Positions 41,233-49,548 of a stretch of 64,000 nt of DNA are shown here, piece after piece. The position numbers and the translations under genes were made by a program. The notes under the pieces were generated by a model that was not told the origin of the DNA, searched no databases, and saw only the letters and a list, made by a program, of their open reading frames with translations. Each line of letters starts with the position of its first letter. Within the stretch, counting starts at the first letter, position 1. This DNA comes from JACDCY01 sp964350145 (GTDB lineage Bacteria > Gemmatimonadota > Gemmatimonadetes > Gemmatimonadales > Gemmatimonadaceae), in assembly GCA_964350145.1 (NCBI GenBank), contig CAYGJL010000012.1:1-64000 (forward strand), read 5' to 3'.

Positions 41233-41870
41233 GCCTCCCGACGCTGCTGCTCGCGGAGGACCACGAGCTGGTCGGGCAGGGGCTCAAGGCGATGCTGAGC
41301 GCGGACTATGAGGTTCTCGACCTCGTGCAGGACGGAGCCGACGTCGTCGCCGCGGTGAAGCGGCGCAAGCCCGACGTCCTGCTGCTGGACCTGTCCCTGC
41401 CGCACCGCAACGGGATCGATATCCTGGCCGAGTTGCTCAAGGAGAATCCCGAGCTGCGTGTTCTCGTGCTGACCATGCACGTGGATCCCTACCTCGCGAG
41501 CATGGCCATGTCCCTCGGCGCCCGGGGGTTCGTCCCGAAGAATGCCGGACTCGACGAGCTGCGCGCGGCGATCGAGGTGATTCGTGCGGGCGAAAAGTAC
41601 CGCTCGCCGAAGATTCCCGAGAAGGGAAAGCACGGCAAGGTGGCTGGCCCGACGGGGTTCAGCCAGCTCACGGCCCGCCAGCAGAGCATCGTCCGCATGC
41701 TCGGGAAAGGGATGAGCTCCGAGGAGATCTCGGCGGAGCTCGGCGTGACCGTGCACACCGTGGCGTTTCATCGCAAGACCATCCGCCGCGCGCTTGGCGT
41801 GAAATCGGACGGTGAGATGCACCGGTACGCGATCCTGGTCGCGATGGCGGAAGAGACCGCGCGCACGTAG
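41229..41870 (+). CDS. NarL/FixJ-family response regulator
   Basis: A 213-aa regulator. Receiver domain: acidic pair at Glu10-Asp11, phospho-acceptor Asp54 in LLLDLSLP, and Lys in VPKNAG. A LuxR-type helix-turn-helix runs at about residues 145-205 (LTARQQSIVRMLGKGMSSEE, VTVHTVAFHRKTIRR). It starts at GTG overlapping the kinase stop, so kinase and regulator are a cognate pair. Targets are unknown. Confidence 0.93.
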   Translation: MSLPTLLLAEDHELVGQGLKAMLSADYEVLDLVQDGADVVAAVKRRKPDVLLLDLSLPHRNGIDILAELLKENPELRVLVLTMHVDPYLASMAMSLGARGFVPKNAGLDELRAAIEVIRAGEKYRSPKIPEKGKHGKVAGPTGFSQLTARQQSIVRMLGKGMSSEEISAELGVTVHTVAFHRKTIRRALGVKSDGEMHRYAILVAMAEETART

Positions 41871-41975
41871 TAGAGTCGGGCATTGTCAGCCCAATCGCTG
41901 ACTCGTGACGAGGCCGCATCGGTCACGCTAGATTAGCTCTCTCCAGCCGGTACTCACCGCCCCCGCCCGAGAGCC

Positions 41976-43148
41976 GTGAACGACTTCTACGCCATAGACA
42001 GCAGCCTTTCCGAAGACGAGCGCGCCGTGCGCGACACAGTGCGCCGCTTCGTTGACGACCGCGTCCTGCCGATCATCGGCGATTGCTACATAGACGGCCG
42101 CTTCCCCCTGGAGCTGGTGCCGGAGATGGCCGAGCTCGGCGTGTTCGGCGCGAATCTCCCAGAGGAATACGGCTGCGCGGGACTCAACAACGTCGCGTAC
42201 GGCCTCATCATGCAGGAGCTCGAGCGCGGCGACTCCGGCGTGCGCTCGTTCGCGTCGGTGCAGGGCGCGCTCGTCATGTATCCGGTCTTCGCCTTCGGCA
42301 GCGAGGAGCAGAAGCGGCACTACCTACCGAAGATGGCGCAGGGCGAGATCATCGGGTGCTTCGGTCTCACCGAGCCCGACTTCGGCTCGAATCCCGCGGG
42401 CATGATCACCCGCGCGAAGGAGCAGAAGGACGGCACGTGGGTTTTGAACGGCTCCAAGATGTGGATCACCAATGGCTCGACGGCGCACGTCGCCATCGTG
42501 TGGGCCAAGACGGGCGCGACCGACGACGACAAGTCCATCCGCGGATTTATCGTCCCGCGCGACACGCCGGGATTCTCGTCGAAGGACCAGAAGGGGAAAC
42601 TCTCGCTGCGCGCGTCGGACACGAGCGAGCTGGTGTTCTCGGACGTGCAGCTCCCCGCCGACGCGATCCTGCCCAAGTCCGGCGGACTCAAGAGCCCGCT
42701 CATGTGCCTTACCCAGGCGCGGTACGGCATCTCCTGGGGCGCGCTCGGCGCCGCGATGGCGTGCTTCGAGGAGGCCGTGAGCTACGCTGGCAACCGCGTG
42801 ATGTTCGGCAAGCCGATCGCGGCGTTCCAGATACAGCAGGCCCGGCTCGCGGAGATGCTGACCGAGATCGTGAAGGGGCAGTTGCTCGCGCTCCACCTCG
42901 GCCGCCTCAAGGACGCCGGCACGTTCACGCCGCAGCAGGTCTCGCTCGCGAAGCGCAACAACGTCAGCATGGCGACGGACATCGCGCGCGAGGCGCGGCG
43001 GCTGCTCGGCGCCAACGGGATCCTGGCAGAGTACGCGTCCATGCGGCACATGGCGAATCTGGAGAGCGTGTACACGTACGAGGGCACGCACGACATTCAC
43101 ACGCTGGTGCTGGGCCAGGCGGTGACGGGGATCAGCGCCTTCGAGTAG
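41976..43148 (+). CDS. gcdH: Acyl-CoA dehydrogenase, glutaryl-CoA dehydrogenase-like
   Basis: A 390-aa flavoprotein. The FAD-contact segment GCFGLTEPDFGSNPAGM and the substrate-side run WVLNGSKMWITNGS are typical. Near the C-terminus, SVYTYEGTHDIHTLVLGQA carries the catalytic base Glu369, in the arrangement seen in glutaryl-CoA dehydrogenases. Electrons would pass to ETF, whose genes lie at 47.8-49.5 kb, and on to the quinone via the neighbouring oxidoreductase. GTG start. The exact acyl-CoA is inferred from motif likeness only. Confidence 0.82.
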   Translation: MNDFYAIDSSLSEDERAVRDTVRRFVDDRVLPIIGDCYIDGRFPLELVPEMAELGVFGANLPEEYGCAGLNNVAYGLIMQELERGDSGVRSFASVQGALVMYPVFAFGSEEQKRHYLPKMAQGEIIGCFGLTEPDFGSNPAGMITRAKEQKDGTWVLNGSKMWITNGSTAHVAIVWAKTGATDDDKSIRGFIVPRDTPGFSSKDQKGKLSLRASDTSELVFSDVQLPADAILPKSGGLKSPLMCLTQARYGISWGALGAAMACFEEAVSYAGNRVMFGKPIAAFQIQQARLAEMLTEIVKGQLLALHLGRLKDAGTFTPQQVSLAKRNNVSMATDIAREARRLLGANGILAEYASMRHMANLESVYTYEGTHDIHTLVLGQAVTGISAFE

Positions 43149-43235
43149 CGGGCTCGCGCCGGGCGTGTGACGTGTCGCTGACGCCGCCTCCTACGTTTTT
43201 CCGGAGCGGACAGGAGCGGGGCAATCAAAGCAATA

Positions 43236-43260
43236 AGGGCCCGGGCAACCGGGCCCTTTG
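43236..43260 (+). terminator. Intrinsic terminator after the acyl-CoA dehydrogenase
   Basis: agggcccgg at 43236-43244 and ccgggccct at 43249-43257 form a nine-pair stem with a four-base loop, followed by a short T-rich end. It isolates the toxin-antitoxin operon. Confidence 0.85.
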
Positions 43261-43277
43261 TTGCGCCGGACGGTCCA

Positions 43278-43317
43278 TTGACATACGCCATACGGCAGTA
43301 TATTGTCTGCCATATGG
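43278..43317 (+). promoter_or_regulatory. Promoter and overlapping operator of the Xre/RES operon
   Basis: A consensus -35 TTGACA (43278-43283), a 17-base spacer and a -10 TATTGT (43301-43306). Overlapping the -10 is an inverted repeat: ccatacggcag (43288-43298) and ctgccatatgg (43307-43317), one mismatch in 11. Binding there would block the promoter, as expected for an autorepressing antitoxin. Confidence 0.75.
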
Positions 43318-43343
43318 CCAAACCTTCCAGAAGGCTCACTGCA

Positions 43344-43814
43344 ATGGATTCAAATGCCGATATCGCGGTGATTCGGGATCGGATCAGCTCTGGACATCGC
43401 CAGGGCCACCATTACATGGCGCTGCTGGGTCTCCGGACCTATGACCCCGTCAAGATCTATGAGCGCGTGAGAGACGGGTTCTCGTACTCGGCTTTCGAGC
43501 ATTTCCAGCGCAATGCGTCGCTTTCTGCCGGCGCGCTGGCCGAGCTGACCCAGATTCCTCCGCGCACGCTGGCGAGACGGCGGGAGCAGGGCCGGCTCGA
43601 TCCGGGCGAGTCGGATCGTCTCGTGCGATTCGCCAAGGTGTTCGGGCGTGCGCTCGAGTTGTTTGAAGGCGCGACCGACGCCGCCCGCGCGTGGCTGTCC
43701 GTTCCGCAGCGCGCGCTCGGGGGCGTCACGCCCCTCGCGTTCGCTGCCACGGATGTAGGGGCGAGCGAAGTGTTGAATCTTATCGGCCGGTTGGAGCACG
43801 GAATTCCGGCCTGA
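43344..43814 (+). CDS. Xre/MbcA/ParS-type antitoxin
   Basis: A 156-aa protein. The central part (SAGALAELTQIPPRTLARRR) is a helix-turn-helix-like unit, and the C-terminal part (GRALELFEGATDAARAWLSV, LGGVTPLAFAATDVGASEVL, IGRLEHG) is the DUF2384 toxin-binding domain. ATG 43344 is preceded by agaagg; the ATG at 43314 lies inside the operator near the expected transcription start and is less likely. The toxin gene follows after eight bases. Confidence 0.88.
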   Translation: MDSNADIAVIRDRISSGHRQGHHYMALLGLRTYDPVKIYERVRDGFSYSAFEHFQRNASLSAGALAELTQIPPRTLARRREQGRLDPGESDRLVRFAKVFGRALELFEGATDAARAWLSVPQRALGGVTPLAFAATDVGASEVLNLIGRLEHGIPA

Positions 43815-43822
43815 CCGCGTCG

Positions 43823-44290
43823 GTGCCGACGGTCTGGCGTCTGGTCAAGACGAGATATTCGCGGCAGGCGTTCGACGGCGAGGGGGCACGGCTTCACGGC
43901 GGGCGGTGGAGCAGCCCGGGCACGGTCGTGGCGTATGGCTCGGAGAGCGCGGCGCTGGCGGTACTCGAGGTGCTGGTGCACGTCCAGGGTGCCGCCACGC
44001 TGCGCTCTTTCTCTCTTGCCTCCGCGGAAGTGCCCGACAAACTGGTCGAGGTGCTCGACCCGAAGCTTCTGCCTGGGAGCTGGAAGCGGTCGCCCCCGCC
44101 TGTCGAATGCCAGGCAATCGGTGATGCGTGGGTGCGCGCCGGAAGCTCGGCGGTACTTCGCGTGCCGAGCGTGATACTCGACGGGTCATTCAACTACCTG
44201 TTGAACCCCGCGCACCCGGCGTTCGCCGCGATCGCGCTCCGGCCATCCCGGCCATTCGATTTCGATCAACGCTTGGCTCGTCAGCCGTAG
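43823..44290 (+). CDS. RES-domain toxin
   Basis: A 155-aa RES protein: TVWRLVKTRYSRQAFDGEGA, GGRWSSPGTVVAYGSES and ALAVLEVLVH carry the Arg, Glu and Ser residues that name the fold, and SFNYLLNPAHPAF is the usual C-terminal run. RES toxins degrade NAD+ and are held by a Xre/DUF2384 antitoxin. The start GTG 43823 is the first suitable codon after the antitoxin stop; the frame remains open upstream inside the antitoxin gene. Confidence 0.9.
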   Translation: MPTVWRLVKTRYSRQAFDGEGARLHGGRWSSPGTVVAYGSESAALAVLEVLVHVQGAATLRSFSLASAEVPDKLVEVLDPKLLPGSWKRSPPPVECQAIGDAWVRAGSSAVLRVPSVILDGSFNYLLNPAHPAFAAIALRPSRPFDFDQRLARQP

Positions 44291-44454
44291 TCTTCGCGGA
44301 GCGATCGCGTGCCCCATGCTGGACGGCGAACCGTAATGCAATCGTAATGCGAGCCTAACCAGATAATAATGTTGCTGGGGCCTGCTCGTTCGCAGATTGC
44401 CGAGAGCGTTCGGATGCAGATGGATACGGGTTCGCTCGCAACAACCGGAGATTT

Positions 44455-46239
44455 ATGAAGCTCCGCTTCCTCGCTGCTTTGCCTCTCGCAGCGGCGGTGT
44501 CTGCAAGCGAGATATCTGGGCAGGCACTCAGGGTCAGCCTCGTTGATTCGGCGACGGCCGCTCCACTGCGAGGGGCGCTGGTAGCGCTCGTTGACGCTGA
44601 CGGCCGGGCGGTAGCCGAAGTGTTGACTTCCCGAAACGGCTTCGGAGACCTCTCCGCGCCGGCGGGGACGTACCGCCTCCGCGTCCGGCGCATCGGGTAT
44701 CAGCCGTACGTGTCCGGCCCGCTGAGGTTGCCGCGCGCGGATCGTTTCACCGTTTCCATACCCGCGAACCCGATCATGCTGTCCGCCGTCGTGATCTCGG
44801 CGCGGTCGCAGTGCGGGCCGATCACATCGGACGCCGGCGGGCTGGGGACCGTTTGGGACGAAGTGGCGAAGGCACTCCAGGCCTCGCGGCTCACGATGGA
44901 CGACCTTCAGGGCGTTGGAGGCGGCTGGACTTACCGTAAGACGACCGGACGCGCCGGCGAGATCGAAGCGACCGACACGAGTTATTTCACGATCAGGAAT
45001 CAACGTCCCTTTGGTGCTATAAATCCTGCTCAGCTCGCGAGAGTCGGCTACGTCGAGGGTGACGAGGCCTCGGGCTGGAGCTACTACGGGCCCGATGAAT
45101 CCGTGCTGCTCTCGCCCGAGTTCGCGGCCTCGCATTGCTTCCGGCTCGAGCGCGACAGGAACGAGCCCGATCTCATCGGCATTTCCTTCAGGCCGATTCC
45201 ATCGCGGCGTGTGCCGGACATCGCCGGTGTTGCGTGGGTCGATCAACGAAGCAGCGAGCTACGACGGATAACCTTTCGCTACGTCAACGCGGGCCTGATC
45301 TCGCGATTCGGCGGCGGCGGCGAGACGCGCTTTCAACGACTCGCGTCGGGCGCGTGGCTGGTGAGCGCGTGGCAGCTGCGTGCGCCCATCACGGAGAGAA
45401 CGGGTCAGGTAGCGCGCTCGGTCGGTTTTCAGGAGAACGGCGGCGGTATCCTTTCCCGGGAAGCGTTCCAGGCACTGCGTGCGTCGGAGCGCACCGCCGC
45501 CGTAGCGGCGCTGGCGCCATCTGCCAGCATCGAAGGCGTGTTACTGGCCGAAGCCAAACCGCTGGCCGGAGCGGAGGTGACGTTGACCGCGACGGGCCAC
45601 TCCGTGCGGTCCGATTCCGCGGGCCGTTTTCGCTTCCCCGCGGTCCCGCCCGGCTTCGTGCACGTGCGCGCCCGCGCGCTGGGGTACGCGTTCGCTGACA
45701 CGGTTCTCTCAGTGGTGAAGGACCGGAGGCACTCGATCGCGCTCACGCTGATCCCGGTGGTCCCGACGCTGGAGACCGTCGTAGTCGAAGCGGCGCTGCC
45801 GTTCGGAAAGCCCGCGCGCTACGCGGGCACCTCGAAGTTCGATGAATTCTACGAGCGCCGCGCGCGCGGCCGGGGAACGTATTTTACTCTCGAAGACGTG
45901 CGCCGAGCCGAGCGAAGCAGAGTGATCGACATGCTTGGCGCGGTACCTGGAATCACGGTGTTCTCACCCGGCGGAGTGCCGACGATCCGGGTCGCGCGCT
46001 GCGGAGCGAACGCCAGGTCGGGCCAGGACGACGCGCGATGGCTGGCGGTGTACATCAACGGCCAGCGGGTAGGCAACGGCCTCGACATTCTGGCCGGGCT
46101 GCATCCCAGCGGAATCGAAGCAATGGAAGTGTACCGCGGCACGTCGCAGCTTCCGATCGAAGCCATGGGCGACGCGTGCGCGGCGATATTCGTCTGGACT
46201 CGCTACACCCCGGATGATGTAACCGACGAGCTCAATTGA
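44455..46239 (+). CDS. Secreted protein with two CarboxypepD_reg-like domains and a TonB plug
   Basis: A 594-aa exported protein. Signal peptide, first beta-sandwich at about residues 25-105 (GALVALVDADGRAVAEVLTS), a central domain of about 250 residues with FTIRNQRPFGA and ISFRPIPSRRVPDIAGVAWV, a second beta-sandwich at about 360-430 (LAGAEVTLTATGHSVRSDSA), then the linker GKPARYAGTSKFDEFYERRA and a plug. The last 180 residues are homologous to the plug proteins at 31.5, 34.4 and 37.1 kb. No barrel. The 3' end overlaps the convergent hydrolase by eight bases. Confidence 0.82.
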   Translation: MKLRFLAALPLAAAVSASEISGQALRVSLVDSATAAPLRGALVALVDADGRAVAEVLTSRNGFGDLSAPAGTYRLRVRRIGYQPYVSGPLRLPRADRFTVSIPANPIMLSAVVISARSQCGPITSDAGGLGTVWDEVAKALQASRLTMDDLQGVGGGWTYRKTTGRAGEIEATDTSYFTIRNQRPFGAINPAQLARVGYVEGDEASGWSYYGPDESVLLSPEFAASHCFRLERDRNEPDLIGISFRPIPSRRVPDIAGVAWVDQRSSELRRITFRYVNAGLISRFGGGGETRFQRLASGAWLVSAWQLRAPITERTGQVARSVGFQENGGGILSREAFQALRASERTAAVAALAPSASIEGVLLAEAKPLAGAEVTLTATGHSVRSDSAGRFRFPAVPPGFVHVRARALGYAFADTVLSVVKDRRHSIALTLIPVVPTLETVVVEAALPFGKPARYAGTSKFDEFYERRARGRGTYFTLEDVRRAERSRVIDMLGAVPGITVFSPGGVPTIRVARCGANARSGQDDARWLAVYINGQRVGNGLDILAGLHPSGIEAMEVYRGTSQLPIEAMGDACAAIFVWTRYTPDDVTDELN

Positions 46240-47482
46240 TCGCGGCCAGCACGCGCCCGACGAACGCGTCGAGCGCGCCGTTGTCTATCCACCGGGCGAC
46301 GACTACCAGATCGTTTTCCGGGTCCACGTAGATCAGGTTGGTGCCGTTCCCAAGGTGCATGAACGCCGACACAGGCGCGCTTGGCAGCCGCTTGCGATCG
46401 GTGTTCAGGAACCAGTTCATGAAGCCGTAGTCGGCCTGCGCGGGTGTCGGCGTGAGCGCCATTCGCACCCAGCGCTCCGACAGGATCTGTCGTCCCGCCC
46501 ACACTCCGCGGCGCAGCGTCAACAGGCCGAAACGCGCCTGGTCGTATGCGCTGATGAACATCCCGCCGCCCCAGTGCCCGCCGCCGGACACGGACTGCAC
46601 CGGCGCGCCGTCGAGCACAATCCACGAATTGTCGTAGCCGTACCAGCGCCAGGTGCGCGACGCGCCGATCGGATCCATCACGTATTCCGCGAGGACCTGC
46701 GGCAGCGGCCTCCGCCAGACGTTGAGCGCGGCCAGCGCGAGCGCGTTCACCCGAACGTCGTTGTATTCGTACGAGCTGCCGGGCGCCCTGCGCTCCCGCG
46801 TGAGCCAGGCCGACCGATCGGCGTCCGGCCGATCCGCCCAGTCGGGCTTGGCCCACAGCGTCCCCTCCCAATCGCTCGTCTGCCGGAGGAGATCGTTCCA
46901 GGTGATCCGGCGATTGTGCGGAGTGTCGAAGGGGCGGATGATTCCGGGATCGCCGCCCGTGACGTCGGCGGATGATCGCGGCGCGTGCGACAGCGCCACG
47001 ACCGGCGCCATGTCCAGATGCACGGGCCGGCCGAAGTCAGGGATCAGTCCGCGGTCGAATGCGACTCCCACCACCGACGACAGGAAGCTCTTCGTGACGC
47101 TGAACGTCATGTCCACCCGGGTCGGGTCGCCCCACTCCGCCACGATGTACCCGCGGCGGATAATCAGCCCGGTGGGATCGCCGCGCTCCTTGAACGGCCC
47201 GACGGCATCGCCGAACGGCTCGCGCCCGAACGACTGCGCGTGCGCGAGCAGGAGATCGCGCGGCGCCCTGGATTCGCTGGCGACGGCGAATGCGACCGCG
47301 GCCGCCACGCGGGCCGAGTCCATCCCGACCTGGCCGGCGCTTCTGCGCTCCCACGCTCCGTCGGAGCCCGGATAGTAGGCGGCATCGCGGGACCGTTGCC
47401 CCTGTGCATGCAACTCGGGCGCCGCCAACAGCGCGGGGACGCTGGTGATGGCAAAAAGAAGAGCTACGCTACTTCTGCGCAC
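46232..47482 (-). CDS. Serine hydrolase, beta-lactamase/PBP-like fold, exported
   Basis: A 416-aa protein with signal peptide (ending ELHAQ). The catalytic SxxK is Ser128-Val-Thr-Lys131 in FSVTKSF, a YxN-like element is in SYEYNDVR near residue 240, and the third motif near the C-terminus is HLGNG in place of KTG. This is the pattern of class C-related esterases and peptidases, not of a proven beta-lactamase. Substrate unknown. Confidence 0.88.
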   Translation of the reverse strand: MRRSSVALLFAITSVPALLAAPELHAQGQRSRDAAYYPGSDGAWERRSAGQVGMDSARVAAAVAFAVASESRAPRDLLLAHAQSFGREPFGDAVGPFKERGDPTGLIIRRGYIVAEWGDPTRVDMTFSVTKSFLSSVVGVAFDRGLIPDFGRPVHLDMAPVVALSHAPRSSADVTGGDPGIIRPFDTPHNRRITWNDLLRQTSDWEGTLWAKPDWADRPDADRSAWLTRERRAPGSSYEYNDVRVNALALAALNVWRRPLPQVLAEYVMDPIGASRTWRWYGYDNSWIVLDGAPVQSVSGGGHWGGGMFISAYDQARFGLLTLRRGVWAGRQILSERWVRMALTPTPAQADYGFMNWFLNTDRKRLPSAPVSAFMHLGNGTNLIYVDPENDLVVVARWIDNGALDAFVGRVLAAIN

Positions 47483-47599
47483 GGCGGCTCCATGAATGGG
47501 ACCGGGAAAGTGACGGCTCGCTGACGTTGACTCGTAAGATCATTCCGCGTACCCGATTCGGGGAAGCGGAGCGAGCACTTGCGATTGCGGATGGAGGGC

Positions 47600-47713
47600 T
47601 TTGCGGCCTCAGGACTAAGGGCCATTGCGGATCGGCGATTAATTGAGGCGGCCCTGTCCTCAGTACTCAATCAGTCGCCGATCGTCGATTGTAGTTAGTC
47701 CTGAGGCCGCAAA
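47600..47713. repeat. Intergenic hairpin repeat (family 4)
   Basis: tttgcggcctcaggactaa at 47600-47618 is the exact reverse complement of 47695-47713. Inside, gatcggcga and tcgccgatc pair, and cctcagtac/gtcctgag words recur. It occupies the middle of the 327-bp gap between the hydrolase and etfB; I see no gene in the rest of that gap. Confidence 0.85.
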
Positions 47714-47809
47714 GTCCTGAGTCCTCAGTCCGACGTTGCAGGACCTTACTGCGTTCGGGTGGCTAGATTTCGCGTTGAAATCCATCCCCTCAGAACGGAG
47801 CTTTTCGCG

Positions 47810-48562
47810 GTGAAGATTGCCGTGTGCGTCAAGCGCGTCCCCGACATGGACGCCCGCTTCAGGATCTCGGCCGATGGCACCTCGCTGGACGAGGCCGGGC
47901 TCAAATTCGACATCAACGAGCCCGACGCGTGGGCGGTCGAGGCCGGTCTCAAGCTCAAGGAGAAGGCGGGACAGGGCGAAGTCGTGGTACTCTCGCTCGG
48001 GCCCCCGTCGGTGCAGGAGACGATCCGCAAGGCGCTGAGCATGGGCGCCGACCGCGGCATCCATCTCGCCGCGGACCGCATTCCCTTTGACGGCTTCTCC
48101 ATCGCGCGCGCCATTGCCGCCGAGCTGAAGGACGGGGGCTACGATCTCATTCTGTTCGGCAAGATGTCGCCCGATTCTTCCAACGGGATCGTCGGCGCGA
48201 TCGTGGCCGAGCTGCTCGATTACGCCTGCGTCACTGCGATCTCGCAGCTGGAGATCGTCGACGGAAAGGGCACGGCCAAGCGCGAGCTCGAAGGCGCGCA
48301 GGAATTCGTCGAGTTCCCGCTGCCCGCCGTGCTCACCGTGGACGAAGGGTTGAACACCGCGCGCTATCCCTCGCTCAAAGGGATCATGGCCGCCAAGAAA
48401 AAGCCGCTCGAGAGCAAGCCGGCGCAGCTCGGCGAGCCGATGGTGACCATAAAATCACTGGAGATGCCGCCCGACCGGCCGCCGGGAAAGATCGTGGGCG
48501 AAGGCGCGGCGGCCGTGCCCGAGCTGGTGCGTCTCCTCCAGAACGAAGCGAAGGTGCTCTGA
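47810..48562 (+). CDS. etfB: Electron transfer flavoprotein subunit beta
   Basis: Binds AMP and, with the alpha subunit, carries electrons from acyl-CoA dehydrogenases. From GTG 47810 (250 aa) the start is KIAVCVKRVPDMDARF; GLKFDINEPDAWAVEAGLKL and FGKMSPDSSNGIVGAIVAEL follow. The recognition loop LNTARYPSLKGIMAAKKKPL has three lysines (196-198) at the place methylated in known ETF-beta proteins. cggag precedes the start. One-base overlap with etfA. Confidence 0.95.
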   Translation: MKIAVCVKRVPDMDARFRISADGTSLDEAGLKFDINEPDAWAVEAGLKLKEKAGQGEVVVLSLGPPSVQETIRKALSMGADRGIHLAADRIPFDGFSIARAIAAELKDGGYDLILFGKMSPDSSNGIVGAIVAELLDYACVTAISQLEIVDGKGTAKRELEGAQEFVEFPLPAVLTVDEGLNTARYPSLKGIMAAKKKPLESKPAQLGEPMVTIKSLEMPPDRPPGKIVGEGAAAVPELVRLLQNEAKVL

Positions 48563-49548
48563 TGGCGAACATTCTTGCATTCGCGGAGCAGCGCTCCGGA
48601 GAGCTGCGCAAGGTCGCGCTCGAGAACGTCACCGCCGCACGCGCGCTGGCCGACGCCACCGGCGGAGAAGTGCACGCCCTGCTCGTGGGCGCTCCGGGGA
48701 TCGCGCAGAAAGCGGAGCAGCTCGGCAAGCACGGCGCCGACGTCGTGCTCGTGTGCGAGCACGAAGCTCTCGGCGATTACAACGCCGAGGCAGTCGCGGC
48801 GCTCGCCGCTGACAGGATCAGGTCGGGCGGATACAGAGTCGCCGTGTTCTCCACTTCCGCGCAGGGACGCGATCTTCTGCCGCGCGTTGCGGCGAAGCTC
48901 GGAGTGGGGATCGTGACCGACGTGACCGACGCGCGCATCGAAGGCGACGCGGTGATCGTCAAGCATCCGATCAACATCGGCAAGGTCATCGCGACCGCGT
49001 CCATCGCCAGCACGCCGGCGGTGATCGGGTTGCGACCGGGCAACACGACGCTCGTCGAGAATCCAAAGGCGGCGAAGGTGGAGCAGGTGCAGCCGGTGGG
49101 CGAGCCGTCCGCCGCGCGCGTGAAGGTGAAGGAGATGAAGAAGGGCGCGTCCGCCAAGCTCGACATCGGCGATGCGCCGGTGGTGATCGCGGGCGGGCGC
49201 GGACTCAAGTCAGCCGAAGGGTTCAAGCTGGCCGAGGATCTGGCGGACGCGTTCGGCAACGCCGCGGTCGGCGCGACGCGCGCGGTGTGCGACGACGGCT
49301 GGCGGCCGCACTCCGAGCAGATCGGGCAGACGGGGCGCGTCGTGAGCCCCGATCTCTACATCGCGGTCGGAATCTCCGGCGCGATCCAGCACCTCGCCGG
49401 GATGCGGACGTCGCGCACGATCGTCGCGATCAACAAGGACAAGGAAGCGCCGATCTTCAAGATCGCGGACTATGGCATCGTCGGCGACGCGGCCGAGGTG
49501 CTGCCGGCGCTGACCGCCGCGGTCCGCGAAGCGCGGAAGTCGCACTGA
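48562..49548 (+). CDS. etfA: Electron transfer flavoprotein subunit alpha
   Basis: A 328-aa FAD-binding partner of EtfB. The C-terminal FAD signature includes VVIAGGRGLKSAEGF, IGQTGRVVSPDLYIAVGISG and AIQHLAGMRTSRTIVAINKD. The N-terminal part begins MANILAFAEQRSGELRKVAL. It overlaps etfB and the next gene by one base each (TGATG), so the three are translationally coupled. Confidence 0.96.
   Translation: MANILAFAEQRSGELRKVALENVTAARALADATGGEVHALLVGAPGIAQKAEQLGKHGADVVLVCEHEALGDYNAEAVAALAADRIRSGGYRVAVFSTSAQGRDLLPRVAAKLGVGIVTDVTDARIEGDAVIVKHPINIGKVIATASIASTPAVIGLRPGNTTLVENPKAAKVEQVQPVGEPSAARVKVKEMKKGASAKLDIGDAPVVIAGGRGLKSAEGFKLAEDLADAFGNAAVGATRAVCDDGWRPHSEQIGQTGRVVSPDLYIAVGISGAIQHLAGMRTSRTIVAINKDKEAPIFKIADYGIVGDAAEVLPALTAAVREARKSH

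Noticed and set aside
46232..47482. Beta-lactamase resistance gene
   Set aside because: SxxK and YxN are shared by many esterases and peptidases of this fold; the third motif is HLG and nothing points to resistance.
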